The translations under genes were made by a program, and so were the position numbers. The notes under the pieces were generated by a model that was not told the origin of the DNA, made no database searches, and saw only the letters and a program-made list of their open reading frames with translations. Shown in pieces: positions 50,573 to 59,183 of a DNA stretch of 64,000 nucleotides (position 1 is its first letter; the number at the start of each line of letters is the position of its first letter). Source of the DNA: Arthrobacter sp. (GTDB lineage Bacteria; Actinomycetota; Actinomycetes; Actinomycetales; Micrococcaceae); NCBI GenBank assembly GCA_023264815.1, contig JAHFUZ010000004.1, positions 115,829 to 179,828 on the forward strand. The letters run 5' to 3'.

Positions 50573-53311
50573 ATGTCAATCGAGCCACTCAGCTGGGGAC
50601 GTGGGTCACCGCTCAACGACGTTGAGCTGCGCACCGAGTCCAACGGCATCTCAGAGACGCCGCGATGGTCGGTGCCCGCACGCAGCGCCAACCTCGAAGC
50701 CGTCCACACGGCACTGACCAGCCTGGAATCCCTCGGGGTGGTGATCACCGGCGGCCGCGGGGTTGGCAAGTCATCACTGGCCAGGACAGCCGTCGCCGAG
50801 CTGGGCCCCGACGTCTGGACACTGCAGCTGCGCTGCGGGAACACCGCCGGCGACACCCCCTACGGTTGCCTGGCGTTCCTCCTTGCACGCCTGCCCCAGG
50901 CATACATGGGTTCACCCACCGCCATTCTTCGTGGCATCACCTCGCTGATCCGAAGCGACGCCGCCGGGCGCCAGTGCGTGATCACCCTCGATACCGCCGG
51001 CGGCATCGATGACATGAGTGCCGGCGTCCTGCTCAATATCCTCCTGACCGGGACCGCCCGCATCGTCGCCGTGGCGCCCAAGATCAGTGATCTCCCGGCC
51101 GACTTCCATTGGCTGCTTGCGGACCGCCGCCTGACCGAGGTCAGGCTTGACAACCTCAACGAGCTCCAGACCAGGCAGGTCCTGCTTTCCCTGCTCGGTC
51201 ACCGGGTCTCGGCCTCCTTGGTCAGTACCTTCCACACGATGGTGGGTGGAAACCCGCTGCTGCTCAAGGCCTTGGTGGCTGAGCAGCAGCAGTCCGGGAA
51301 CCTGGTCCTGTCCGATTCGGTGTGGACCCTGCGGGACAAGGTGGTCCTTGACGGCGCGGCGAGCCTCGAGGACATCGTCAGGTCCCGCTGGTCCCGGCAG
51401 TCTTCGCAGGAGCAGGAAGTCATTGAGATGCTGTCCTGCGCCAGGACCGTGGAGCTGGCCAGGCTGACCGCGGTTTACGGTGCCGGTATCGTGGCGGACA
51501 TGGAAGACGCGGGTCTCCTGGAGATCGACACCTCGGAACACCGCTGGGTTTCGCTGCGGGAAATGTACCTTGGCGACGTTGTCCGATCCTGGCTCAGCAT
51601 CAGCAGGCGACGGGAACTGCGGAGCCTGCTGCTCGATGGCCAGGAACCGGACCCCGCCAGCATGACCCTGGAAGAGCTGATGGCATTCGCGGCCTGGACG
51701 CACGAATGCGAGGCGCAACTGAGCCCGCCCATGGCGCTGGCCGCCGCCGAAGCAGCCGTGCAGCTGTTTGACCCGAATTTTGCCCTCAAGTATGTCGAGA
51801 CACTCAACCGGAACAATCCCGAATGGGTGCCCGGCCAGCGGCAAAAAGCTGCCGCCTACCTGCTCCTTGACCTCCCTGTCCAGGCCATGGCAGCCCTGGA
51901 CGACATCTCACAGCCCCAGCTGGACAATCTGGACGTGGAGGAATACGCCAAGGTCATCGCCGCCAAGTCCCGGGTCATGGTCTGGCTCCCGGAACATGCG
52001 GGCAGGGTGCCGGCGCTGCTGCAGACGGCGAGGGAGCGGCTCGGAGTTGATCCGGGCATCGCGAAGGGCTGGCCCGACCCCGTGGCTGCGGCAGCGGACA
52101 GGATCAGCCTCTCCGAATTCGAGTACCAGGTTTTCGTCGGCGAGTACGCCGCCGCCATCCCGGCCCTCGAAGCCGCCGCAGACCCCGAGCAAAACCCTGA
52201 TCTTTGGTTCCGGATGAACTCGGCCGTGGTCCTGATGAGCGCCCTGGCCATGACCGGGCGTGAGATGGACGCACTAAGCCTGATGAGACAGCTGGGCGGC
52301 CAGATCTCGGACGCCGGCCAGATCGTTGGCCTCCGGGAGAACTTCACCGCACGGGCTTACAACGTCCTGTTGACGGCCGGGCAATGGCGCCGCTGCATCG
52401 ACCTCCTCAACCCGCCGGCAATCCGCGACAACCACCAGCTGCCGTACTGCAGTGCCGCCGTGGAGTTGGCAGCCGGTATTGCCTATGTCTACGCAGGCCG
52501 CGGCGCCGTCGCCCTGGATTCCCTCCTGTCAGCGGCCGCACAACTGGAGCTTCGGCCCGCCCAGGGCGTCCGCCGTGCAGCCTACGCCGCCGTAGCCTTC
52601 GCTTATGCACAGCTTGGCAACGCCGGACAGGCCCGGAAATATCTGGACAAGCTGCAGCGGACCGGCGGTGTGGCCGATCATGCCACCCGGAGCATCACCG
52701 AATTCTGTGCCGACATGGCCGGCCGCTGGCTGGGTGACGCCGATGCCGTCACCCGCCTGAAGGAATCCGCCCGCCGCGACTTCGCAGCAGGCAGGTACAC
52801 ACAGGCCGGTATCAGCATGCTCGGAGCCACCGTCCACGGTACAGAAGCCGATTTCCGGGTACTCGAAGAAATGGCCGGTCACCGCCAGGGACCGTTGGCG
52901 GAGATCTCCCGCCTCATTGCCGTGGGGAGCAGGACGCACGACGCCAAGACCCTGCTCGCCGGCGGGGAGCTGGCCGCCACGCTCGAACTGGACACCGTTG
53001 AGGCACGCTGCATGGCGCTGGCCGTCGATTACGCCCGCCAGGCAGGGGATCCGGCATCCGCCAGGACGGCCCAGGCCCGGCTGGACATCCTCTCAGCCAC
53101 CGTAGCCAGCCTGCCCATCGTGCCGAGCAGTGGCAGCCCCCTCCTGACGAGCCGGGAGCGGCAGATTGCGCGGCTCGCGGGCCGGGGCGCATCCAACCGC
53201 GACATCGCCCTGGACATGGGCGTCTCCGTGCGCACCGTGGAAGGCCACCTCTACCAGGTCTTCACCAAACTTGGCGTTACTTCCAGGGGTGATCTGACTG
53301 GACTCGTCTAA
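50573..53311 (+). CDS. Large ATPase/LuxR-type (LAL, STAND) transcriptional regulator 1
   Basis: A 912-residue MalT-like signal-transduction ATPase. Walker A GGRGVGKSSLA is at 60-70, and a poor Walker B (QCVITLDTAGGIDD) lacks the usual acidic pair after the strand. A long alpha-helical TPR-like region follows, and a LuxR helix-turn-helix ends the protein (858-912: LTSRERQIARLAGRGASNRD, then IALDMGVSVRTVEGHLYQVFTKLGV). Such proteins sense a ligand through the helical arm and activate nearby promoters. Its gene overlaps the second LAL gene by 14 nt, so the two are co-translated. Ligand and targets are unknown. Confidence 0.88.
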   Translation: MSIEPLSWGRGSPLNDVELRTESNGISETPRWSVPARSANLEAVHTALTSLESLGVVITGGRGVGKSSLARTAVAELGPDVWTLQLRCGNTAGDTPYGCLAFLLARLPQAYMGSPTAILRGITSLIRSDAAGRQCVITLDTAGGIDDMSAGVLLNILLTGTARIVAVAPKISDLPADFHWLLADRRLTEVRLDNLNELQTRQVLLSLLGHRVSASLVSTFHTMVGGNPLLLKALVAEQQQSGNLVLSDSVWTLRDKVVLDGAASLEDIVRSRWSRQSSQEQEVIEMLSCARTVELARLTAVYGAGIVADMEDAGLLEIDTSEHRWVSLREMYLGDVVRSWLSISRRRELRSLLLDGQEPDPASMTLEELMAFAAWTHECEAQLSPPMALAAAEAAVQLFDPNFALKYVETLNRNNPEWVPGQRQKAAAYLLLDLPVQAMAALDDISQPQLDNLDVEEYAKVIAAKSRVMVWLPEHAGRVPALLQTARERLGVDPGIAKGWPDPVAAAADRISLSEFEYQVFVGEYAAAIPALEAAADPEQNPDLWFRMNSAVVLMSALAMTGREMDALSLMRQLGGQISDAGQIVGLRENFTARAYNVLLTAGQWRRCIDLLNPPAIRDNHQLPYCSAAVELAAGIAYVYAGRGAVALDSLLSAAAQLELRPAQGVRRAAYAAVAFAYAQLGNAGQARKYLDKLQRTGGVADHATRSITEFCADMAGRWLGDADAVTRLKESARRDFAAGRYTQAGISMLGATVHGTEADFRVLEEMAGHRQGPLAEISRLIAVGSRTHDAKTLLAGGELAATLELDTVEARCMALAVDYARQAGDPASARTAQARLDILSATVASLPIVPSSGSPLLTSRERQIARLAGRGASNRDIALDMGVSVRTVEGHLYQVFTKLGVTSRGDLTGLV

Positions 53312-55988
53312 CGGACACTCACCGAAACCGGGCCGCCTGCTGACGGGGCGGCGGCAGCCGCTTGACCGGATCTGCAATATTATCCGGACCAGAACCAGCC
53401 AGGCGGTCTTCCTTATGGCGGGCCCGGGCATCGGCAAGTCTGCCTTGACCGAGGCCATTGCCGAACGGCTGGCCACGGACATGATCGTTGTCCAGATCCA
53501 TGGAAGTTCCTCCCTTGCTCGGGTTCCTTTCGGCATCCTTGCCCCCTACACGGCGGAGCTGACCGCTGAGGACTCTGTCTCGCCGGTGGCCGTGCTGCGG
53601 TCCGTGTGGAGTTACTTCGAAAAGCTCAAAGCCGGCCGTGACACCCCGCTGCTGCTCATGATGGACGATGCCCACCACCTGGACGAGGCAACGGCCAGCA
53701 TCGTGGCCGACATGATCTCCGCCGGCTGGGCCAGCGTGGTGGCATCGGGCCGGCCCCGGCCCGGACTGCCGCAGCCCCTCGCGCAGCTCTGGTATGACGG
53801 CCTTGCAGAACGTGTGGACTTGCGTCCCCTGAACCGTGAGCAGATCGAGGAAGTCCTGACGCACGCCCTGGACGGCACGGTCCCGGACATTACCGTCGAC
53901 TCGATCTGGAACGCTTCCGGCGGAAATCCACGGATCCTTGACGCGCTGCTTCACGACGCCGCCGAAGGTGGGCAACTCGCCAAGCGGAACGGGATCTGGA
54001 TGTTGCTGGGACCGCTGCCGGCAGACGGGCCGCGCCTGACCAACGTTGTGGTGAAGGACATGCTCCGCCGAACCCCGGAAGAGCAGGAGGCCATCAAGCT
54101 TGTTGCCCTTGCCGGGCCCGTAAGCCGCAAGGTCATCGAGGACATCAGCGGTGCCGAGGTGGTTCGCTCCCTGCTCGACCAGCAAATCGTCGTGGAAAGC
54201 CACGGCACCCTGGCCGATCTCCGCATCTGGAATTCGATGTTCGGCGATGCCCTCCGCAGGACGATCTCAGTTTCGCGGAGCCTGCAGCTGCTCGAAAAAG
54301 TACGGGAACACCTGGAAACCACTCCCGCCGGCTCCGAGGGCCAGTTGAGGGCCATGGAGTGGACCCTTGAATGTGGCCTGAGGACAGCCGAACCGGCGCT
54401 CCTCGAAGCAGCCCGCACGGCGTTGACACACTTCAGGAGCGGAAGCGCCCGCACCATGGCGGCACGGATCGTGGACCCGGCACTGGTGCCGGAGGCGCAT
54501 GCCGTCCAGGCGAGGGCGCTGTTCGACGACGGCGACTACGCCGGTGCGGCGAAACTCCTGGACGAAAGCTGGCTGCACCTGGGGGACAGCGCGGCGGCCG
54601 CACCGGCCCTGATGCTCAGGGCGTTGGCCCACGAGGCCCTGGGCACGCCGTTAGCGGAATTCGCCGCCGAATCCCGGGAAACGCTGGGGCGTGCCTGGGC
54701 GGAGACCACTGATGGCTCCGGCGACGACGCAGGCGCTGCCCCCGGATGGCAGGAACAGCTGCTGCGCCTTCTGGAATTCGATGAGGCGGGTGACTGCCAG
54801 GCACTGGACGCGGAAGTCCGGGACCTTCGGAACCGTATCCGTGGCAGCGCCCCCCATGACGCCATCCGCACGGTGGGAACGGCGCTGCTGGCCCACGCGC
54901 TCGCGAAGGCAGGGCGCGCCGTCGACGGTCTTGACGCGGGGCTGCAGGCGGCCTCAGAGCTTCAGGCCCTGGACAGCGAAGTGTTCTTCTTCAACGAGTT
55001 CGTGCTCAGCCGCCTGTCATCCGCATACCTCGCCATGGGGGACTGGGAATCGGTTGAACGGGAGCTGGCGAACTACACCATGGCCCAGCCCCGGGCCGCA
55101 GCCGCCTTCGCCGGCAGCATCCAGGTCCTCCGCGGCTACTCACTGCTGCGCCAGGGGCGGATTGAACGGGCTTACCAGACGCTCCTGCCTGCAGTGGAGA
55201 CCCTGCGGCTCAATGATCCGCTGCAAATGTTCCGGTTCGGTTCCGCGCTGGCGTACTACGTGGCCGCAAGACTGGGGGACACCGCACAGTCAAGCCGACT
55301 TGAATTGGACTACAAGGATTCACCGGCGGGCTCCGCCGGCCAGGAACTGCTGGCAAGGGCGTACGCGTCCGCGGCCTCCGAATACGTGGCCCGGGACGGG
55401 AAAGGGCTGGCCGCGTTGCACACCCTGGCGACCACGCCGGAGGTGTCAGCCCGTGCCGGCACACTGCTGGAACTGTTCGCGCTTTGCTGGGACCTGGGTG
55501 ACCATTCGGTCATTCCACTCGTCCACAACCTGGCAGGTAACGTCCAGGGCCGTTGGGCTGCAGCGATGCTCACCCTGGCCGGGCACTGGGAATCCGCGGA
55601 CGCCGATTCCCTGATGGAAACGGCTGCCCGGCTGGAAAATGAGGGATTCGTTAACGTGGCCAGGGAAGCCTACGCCCGGGCAAGCACCGTGCTGGAGGGG
55701 GCCGGTGAACGCCGCCGGTCCCGCCAGGCGGTGGCCCTGCGGGAGAAATGTGACCACGAACTGGGCGAGCGGTTCCGGGAAGGGCGGTTCATCGCCGCGG
55801 CGCCTGCAGTACACCTCACCCGTCGTGAACAGGACATTGTGGAATTGGCTGTGCAGGGCCTCACCGACCGTGAGATCGCCCAGCGGCTGATGGTCTCCGT
55901 GCGGACTGTTGAGGGCCACCTGTACCGCACGTACGTGAAACTCGGGGTGCGGAGCAGGGACGAGCTGTCCACCGCCCTCGCCCCTTAG
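53298..55988 (+). CDS. Large ATPase/LuxR-type (LAL, STAND) regulator 2, likely CTG start
   Basis: An 896-residue paralogue of the preceding gene. Walker A MAGPGIGKSALTEAI is near 40-54, with a proper Walker B PLLLMMDDAHHLDEAT, a TPR-like middle and a LuxR domain at 840-896 (LTRREQDIVELAVQGLTDRE, VSVRTVEGHLYRTYVKLGV). The frame is open from 53298 and clearly coding (GRLLTGRRQPLDRICNII) before the first ATG at 53415, which falls inside Walker A. No ATG, GTG or TTG exists upstream, so CTG at 53298, 8 nt after AGGGG (53285-53289), is the probable start. A terminator follows. Confidence 0.87.
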   Translation: MDSSNGHSPKPGRLLTGRRQPLDRICNIIRTRTSQAVFLMAGPGIGKSALTEAIAERLATDMIVVQIHGSSSLARVPFGILAPYTAELTAEDSVSPVAVLRSVWSYFEKLKAGRDTPLLLMMDDAHHLDEATASIVADMISAGWASVVASGRPRPGLPQPLAQLWYDGLAERVDLRPLNREQIEEVLTHALDGTVPDITVDSIWNASGGNPRILDALLHDAAEGGQLAKRNGIWMLLGPLPADGPRLTNVVVKDMLRRTPEEQEAIKLVALAGPVSRKVIEDISGAEVVRSLLDQQIVVESHGTLADLRIWNSMFGDALRRTISVSRSLQLLEKVREHLETTPAGSEGQLRAMEWTLECGLRTAEPALLEAARTALTHFRSGSARTMAARIVDPALVPEAHAVQARALFDDGDYAGAAKLLDESWLHLGDSAAAAPALMLRALAHEALGTPLAEFAAESRETLGRAWAETTDGSGDDAGAAPGWQEQLLRLLEFDEAGDCQALDAEVRDLRNRIRGSAPHDAIRTVGTALLAHALAKAGRAVDGLDAGLQAASELQALDSEVFFFNEFVLSRLSSAYLAMGDWESVERELANYTMAQPRAAAAFAGSIQVLRGYSLLRQGRIERAYQTLLPAVETLRLNDPLQMFRFGSALAYYVAARLGDTAQSSRLELDYKDSPAGSAGQELLARAYASAASEYVARDGKGLAALHTLATTPEVSARAGTLLELFALCWDLGDHSVIPLVHNLAGNVQGRWAAAMLTLAGHWESADADSLMETAARLENEGFVNVAREAYARASTVLEGAGERRRSRQAVALREKCDHELGERFREGRFIAAAPAVHLTRREQDIVELAVQGLTDREIAQRLMVSVRTVEGHLYRTYVKLGVRSRDELSTALAP

Positions 55989-55999
55989 GTTCCCCACAG

Positions 56000-56040
56000 G
56001 AAGCCCGGGCAGCGCTGGAACCGTCGCCCGGGCTTCTTTG
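56000..56040 (+). terminator. Terminator of the LAL operon
   Basis: An 11-bp stem (56000-56010 with 56026-56036), a 15-nt loop, then TTTG. It begins 11 nt after the stop. Confidence 0.88.
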
Positions 56041-56487
56041 TGCTGGCCGGTGAACTCCCGGGTGGTAAGCGTTGCCACCCGGACATCAAAACCGCAAAGC
56101 AACGCCGAGTGGCTGCGACCTGAATCCGCGTATCAACTGCCCGTAACCCGTAGGTGCGCGGCAAAAAAGTAGAGTACCGCCTACTCGTGCCGCGGCTGTC
56201 ACCATGCGATTAACTTGAAGAGGAAGGACGGGGCGAGGTTCCAAGTCCCTCCACCACACTTTTCCAGGTCTTGTCTCCATACTGACTTTCCGGCCCGTGG
56301 GCCGGACCCAGACTGGGCCGGCGACGTCAGAGCCTTCTGAGACCGAGGCTCTCCCCCCAGCCGCCGCCGGCCCTCCTTTCCGCGGGCTGAAGCCCGGAGC
56401 CCCTGTGGCGGCCGCCCCCCGGCGGCCGCCACAGTGGTGTTGTGGGACAATTGAATGTCAATCGATTGGCATCTCAAGGAGTTCACT
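56041..56487 (+). other. Hairpin-rich intergenic region before sufS (447 nt)
   Basis: I see no credible protein gene here. Hairpins are at 56058-56082 (8-bp stem), 56157-56194 (two-part stem with A-rich bulge), 56290-56305 (7-bp), the C-loop pair at 56347-56434, and a CAATCGATTG palindrome at 56459-56468 next to the sufS ribosome site. The density of structure suggests one or more RNA elements. Confidence 0.5.
56330..56440 (+). ncRNA. Candidate 6C-type small RNA
   Basis: Two stem-loops carry runs of six cytosines. The first is GGCT-CTCCCCCC-AGCC (56347-56362). The second is a perfect 14-bp stem (56403-56416 with 56421-56434) closed by CCCC, the last part of a C6 run (56415-56420). 6C RNA (Rfam RF01066) of actinobacteria is defined by two such loops. 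The first stem is only 4 bp, and an alternative pairing (56330-56334 with 56347-56351) competes with it. The assignment rests on this resemblance only; a covariance search was not possible. Confidence 0.38.
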
Positions 56488-57813
56488 TTGGCACTAGTAC
56501 CCACGCCGGCCACGCTGGAACATGCCGTTCCGGACATGGATAACGCCGAAGTACTACGGATCAGGAATGACTTCCCGGTGCTCGGCCAGCTGGTGAACGG
56601 CCAGCCGCTGGTGTATCTGGATTCGGGCGCCACCTCGCAGAACCCGCTGAGCGTCATCGAGGCTGAGCAGGAGTTCTACGAACAGCGCAACGCCGCAGTG
56701 CACCGCGGTGCGCACCACCTTGCCGTCGAAGCCACCGAGGTTTTCGAAGATGCGCGCCAGACCGTGGCGGACTTCATCGGTGCGGACTACGCGGAAACCG
56801 TGTGGACCTCCAATGCCACCGAGGGCCTGAACCTGATCAGCTACGCCCTCTCCAACGCGTCCCTGTGGTCAGCCCAGGGCCGTGGTAACGCCAGGCTCCG
56901 CGAACTCGCCATTGGCCCCGGGGACCAGATAGTGGTCACCGAAATGGAGCACCACGCCAACCTGATTCCCTGGCAGGAACTGGCTTTCCGGACCGGCGCC
57001 ACCCTGCGCTACATCCCCATCGACGATGCCGGGGCCCTGCGGCTGGACACGGCAGCAGAGATCCTGGGCAGCAGGACGAAGGTCCTTGCCTTCACCCACG
57101 CGTCCAACGTCCTGGGCACCATCAACCCCGTCACCGAACTCGTGGCACTTGGCCGGGCGGCGGGAGCGCTCGTGGTGCTGGACGCCTGCCAGTCAGCACC
57201 CCACATGCCCTTGAACGTCCGGGACCTCGACGTCGACTTCGCCGTGTTCTCCGGCCACAAGATGCTGGCGCCCACCGGAATCGGCGTGCTGTACGGCAAG
57301 CAGGACCTCCTGGACGTCCTGCCGCCCTTCCTTACCGGCGGTTCCATGATCACCACCGTGACCATGGAACGGGCAGAGTACCTTCCCGCGCCGCAGCGTT
57401 TTGAAGCGGGCACCCAGCGCATCTCGCAGGCGGTGGCGCTGGCCGCCGCGACCAGCTACCTCACGGAAACCGGCCTGGACCGGGTACACCGCTGGGAATC
57501 GCAGCTTGGCCAGCGCATGGTGGCCGGGCTGGAAGCCCTTCCCGGAATCCGCGTCCTGGGACCGGCCGCCGGCCAGGAGAGAATCGGCCTTGCGGCCTTC
57601 GACGTCGAGGGCGTGCACGCGCACGACGTCGGACAGTTCCTCGATTCCCGCGGCATCGCCGTCCGGGTGGGGCACCATTGCGCCCAGCCGCTGCACCGCC
57701 GCCTGGGCCTGACCGCCACCACCAGGGCCAGTGCCTACCTCTACAACACCACCGACGACGTCGACGCCTTCCTGGAGGCCGTTGCCGGCGTCCGTTCCTA
57801 CTTCCGCGTCTGA
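56488..57813 (+). CDS. sufS: Cysteine desulfurase, SufS type
   Basis: A PLP enzyme that removes sulfur from cysteine and passes it to SufU. The PLP lysine is K258 (VFSGHKMLAPTGIGVLYG) and the persulfide cysteine is C398 (RVGHHCAQPLHRRLG). VHRGAHHLAVEAT and THASNVLGTINPV are group II hallmarks. Length is 441 aa. TTG at 56488 is used because AAGGAG (56476-56481) lies 6 nt upstream; the frame is open from 56455. sufU follows 21 nt downstream. No sufB, sufC or sufD is nearby, unlike the usual actinobacterial suf operon. Confidence 0.95.
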   Translation: MALVPTPATLEHAVPDMDNAEVLRIRNDFPVLGQLVNGQPLVYLDSGATSQNPLSVIEAEQEFYEQRNAAVHRGAHHLAVEATEVFEDARQTVADFIGADYAETVWTSNATEGLNLISYALSNASLWSAQGRGNARLRELAIGPGDQIVVTEMEHHANLIPWQELAFRTGATLRYIPIDDAGALRLDTAAEILGSRTKVLAFTHASNVLGTINPVTELVALGRAAGALVVLDACQSAPHMPLNVRDLDVDFAVFSGHKMLAPTGIGVLYGKQDLLDVLPPFLTGGSMITTVTMERAEYLPAPQRFEAGTQRISQAVALAAATSYLTETGLDRVHRWESQLGQRMVAGLEALPGIRVLGPAAGQERIGLAAFDVEGVHAHDVGQFLDSRGIAVRVGHHCAQPLHRRLGLTATTRASAYLYNTTDDVDAFLEAVAGVRSYFRV

Positions 57814-57834
57814 CGCGACCAAAGGTATACCAAC

Positions 57835-58284
57835 ATGAGCCTTGACCAGCTGTACCAGCAGATCATCCTTGACCACTCGAAAGCCCGCCATGGCAGCGGG
57901 CTGGCCGGTGTGAACGCACCGGCAGGGGCATCCACGGGACAGTCCCATCAGCTGAACCCCGTCTGCGGGGACGAGGTCACCCTGCGCGTGGCTGTGGAAG
58001 ACGGCAAGGTGGCGCAGGTTGCCTGGGACGGTGCAGGGTGTTCCATTTCCATGGCCTCGGCCTCCGTCCTCAGCGAAATGGCTGAGGGGCTGACCGTGGA
58101 CGAGCTCCACGCGGTCATCGACACCTTCCGGGACGTCCTGCGCTCCCGCGGGAAGGTCCACGCGGATCCGGATGTCCTGGGGGATGCCGCAGCGTTCGAG
58201 GGTGTGGCCCGCTACGCTGCGCGCGTCAAGTGCGCCATGATTTCCTGGGTTGCCGCCGAGGACGCGCTTAACCAGGCTGCCTAG
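57835..58284 (+). CDS. sufU: SUF system sulfur-acceptor/scaffold protein SufU
   Basis: A zinc-containing sulfurtransferase partner of SufS. The ligands are C44 (NPVCGDE, with D46), C69 (GAGCSIS) and C133 (RVKCAM), all in the SufU-specific arrangement, including the approximately 20-residue insertion before the third cysteine that distinguishes SufU from IscU. Length 149 aa is normal. ATG at 57835 follows the sufS stop by 21 nt, so both genes are one unit. Confidence 0.96.
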   Translation: MSLDQLYQQIILDHSKARHGSGLAGVNAPAGASTGQSHQLNPVCGDEVTLRVAVEDGKVAQVAWDGAGCSISMASASVLSEMAEGLTVDELHAVIDTFRDVLRSRGKVHADPDVLGDAAAFEGVARYAARVKCAMISWVAAEDALNQAA

Positions 58285-58412
58285 CGGTACTGACCTGTCC
58301 CGGCGCGGCCGCGAGTCCGTCGTCCAGCCGTGATGCCAACGGCCACAGGATCCGCCAGCGCGGACTGCAGGCCGCCAAGAGCGACCAGACCCCCGGCGCA
58401 CCCTTGACCCGT

Positions 58413-58634
58413 CTACCCGAGCAGCCCCATGACCCCGATCACGGCGGTGGCGGCACCGAGCACCATGGAGATGCTGACCAGGACCAGGTGGACCGTGAGG
58501 AACTTTGTGGCCTTGCCGGCGGCGTCGCGTGCCCGCGGGTCCTTCATGACGCGGCGCAGGAACTGCGGCCAGACCACCAGTGACCAGAGGCCTGCGATGA
58601 TCAGCAGCCAGGCCGCGGCCAGGGGAAGCGCCAC
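58413..58634 (-). CDS. SCO4848 family small membrane protein
   Basis: A 73-residue protein with two transmembrane helices (about 4-22 and 46-70) joined by a basic loop (FLRRVMKDPRARD...GKATKF), orienting the loop to the cytoplasm. The family is conserved in actinobacteria but uncharacterised. It starts with GTG 58634, 4 nt after the DUF2505 stop, so the two are probably co-expressed. Confidence 0.82.
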   Translation of the reverse strand: MALPLAAAWLLIIAGLWSLVVWPQFLRRVMKDPRARDAAGKATKFLTVHLVLVSISMVLGAATAVIGVMGLLG

Positions 58635-58638
58635 GGAC

Positions 58639-59136
58639 TCAGTGGCTTTCGAGCCAGGCCTGGGCCCGCTGGGACTGGATGTTCAGGGCCTTGGCCACCA
58701 TCGGTTCTGCTGCCTCGGCAATCTTGCTGCCGAGGAACGGCACGGAGGAGGTCACGTTGCCTTCAAGTTCAACCCGGGTGCTGCCGCCTTCGGCAACGAG
58801 CCGCTGGACGGCGGTCACATCGAGGGGTGCGCCGGCAATCTTCAAGGTGATGTTGCTCTGGCGGGACCCGTCTGCCGCGGGGGCTTCCCAACTTTCCACC
58901 TGGGTGACGGTGAGGTTTTCGCCAACGAACTTGCGGGCGATCTCCGGCAGGCGGGTGGTGGGCAGTGTCCGGACCGAGGTGGTGCTGAAGGCTCCGGCAA
59001 CGTCGCCGTCCACGGCGAAGGACTCCAGCGTGCCGCCAACATACTCGCTCGTGTCCCGCTGGAAGTCCTCGTTGATGAAAACAGCAGCCACGCTGTCAAC
59101 GGCGTGCGGAAGGGTGGTGGTTGCACTCAGTGCCAT
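58639..59136 (-). CDS. DUF2505 domain-containing protein
   Basis: A 165-residue protein resembling the SRPBCC/START-like lipid-binding fold as described for DUF2505. The conserved parts are TTLPHAVDSVAAVFINEDFQ, ESWEAPAADGSRQSNITLKI and GSKIAEAAEPMVAKALNIQS. Ligand and role are unknown. GGAGG 4 nt before ATG 59136 supports the start. It precedes the SCO4848 gene. Confidence 0.85.
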   Translation of the reverse strand: MALSATTTLPHAVDSVAAVFINEDFQRDTSEYVGGTLESFAVDGDVAGAFSTTSVRTLPTTRLPEIARKFVGENLTVTQVESWEAPAADGSRQSNITLKIAGAPLDVTAVQRLVAEGGSTRVELEGNVTSSVPFLGSKIAEAAEPMVAKALNIQSQRAQAWLESH

Positions 59137-59183
59137 GGATCCTCCAGTGTTATGGGGTCTGTACGCTTTTTGCTCCCAACATC

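Noticed and set aside
53285..53320. Programmed frameshift fusing the two LAL genes
   Set aside because: The first protein already ends in a complete LuxR helix-turn-helix. There is a good ribosome site for independent initiation, and no slippery heptamer is evident.
56220..56260. RNase P RNA or tRNA-like fragment (GAGGAAGGAC, GGTTCCAAGTCC)
   Set aside because: Short resemblances only. The surrounding sequence has none of the other conserved RNase P or tRNA parts.
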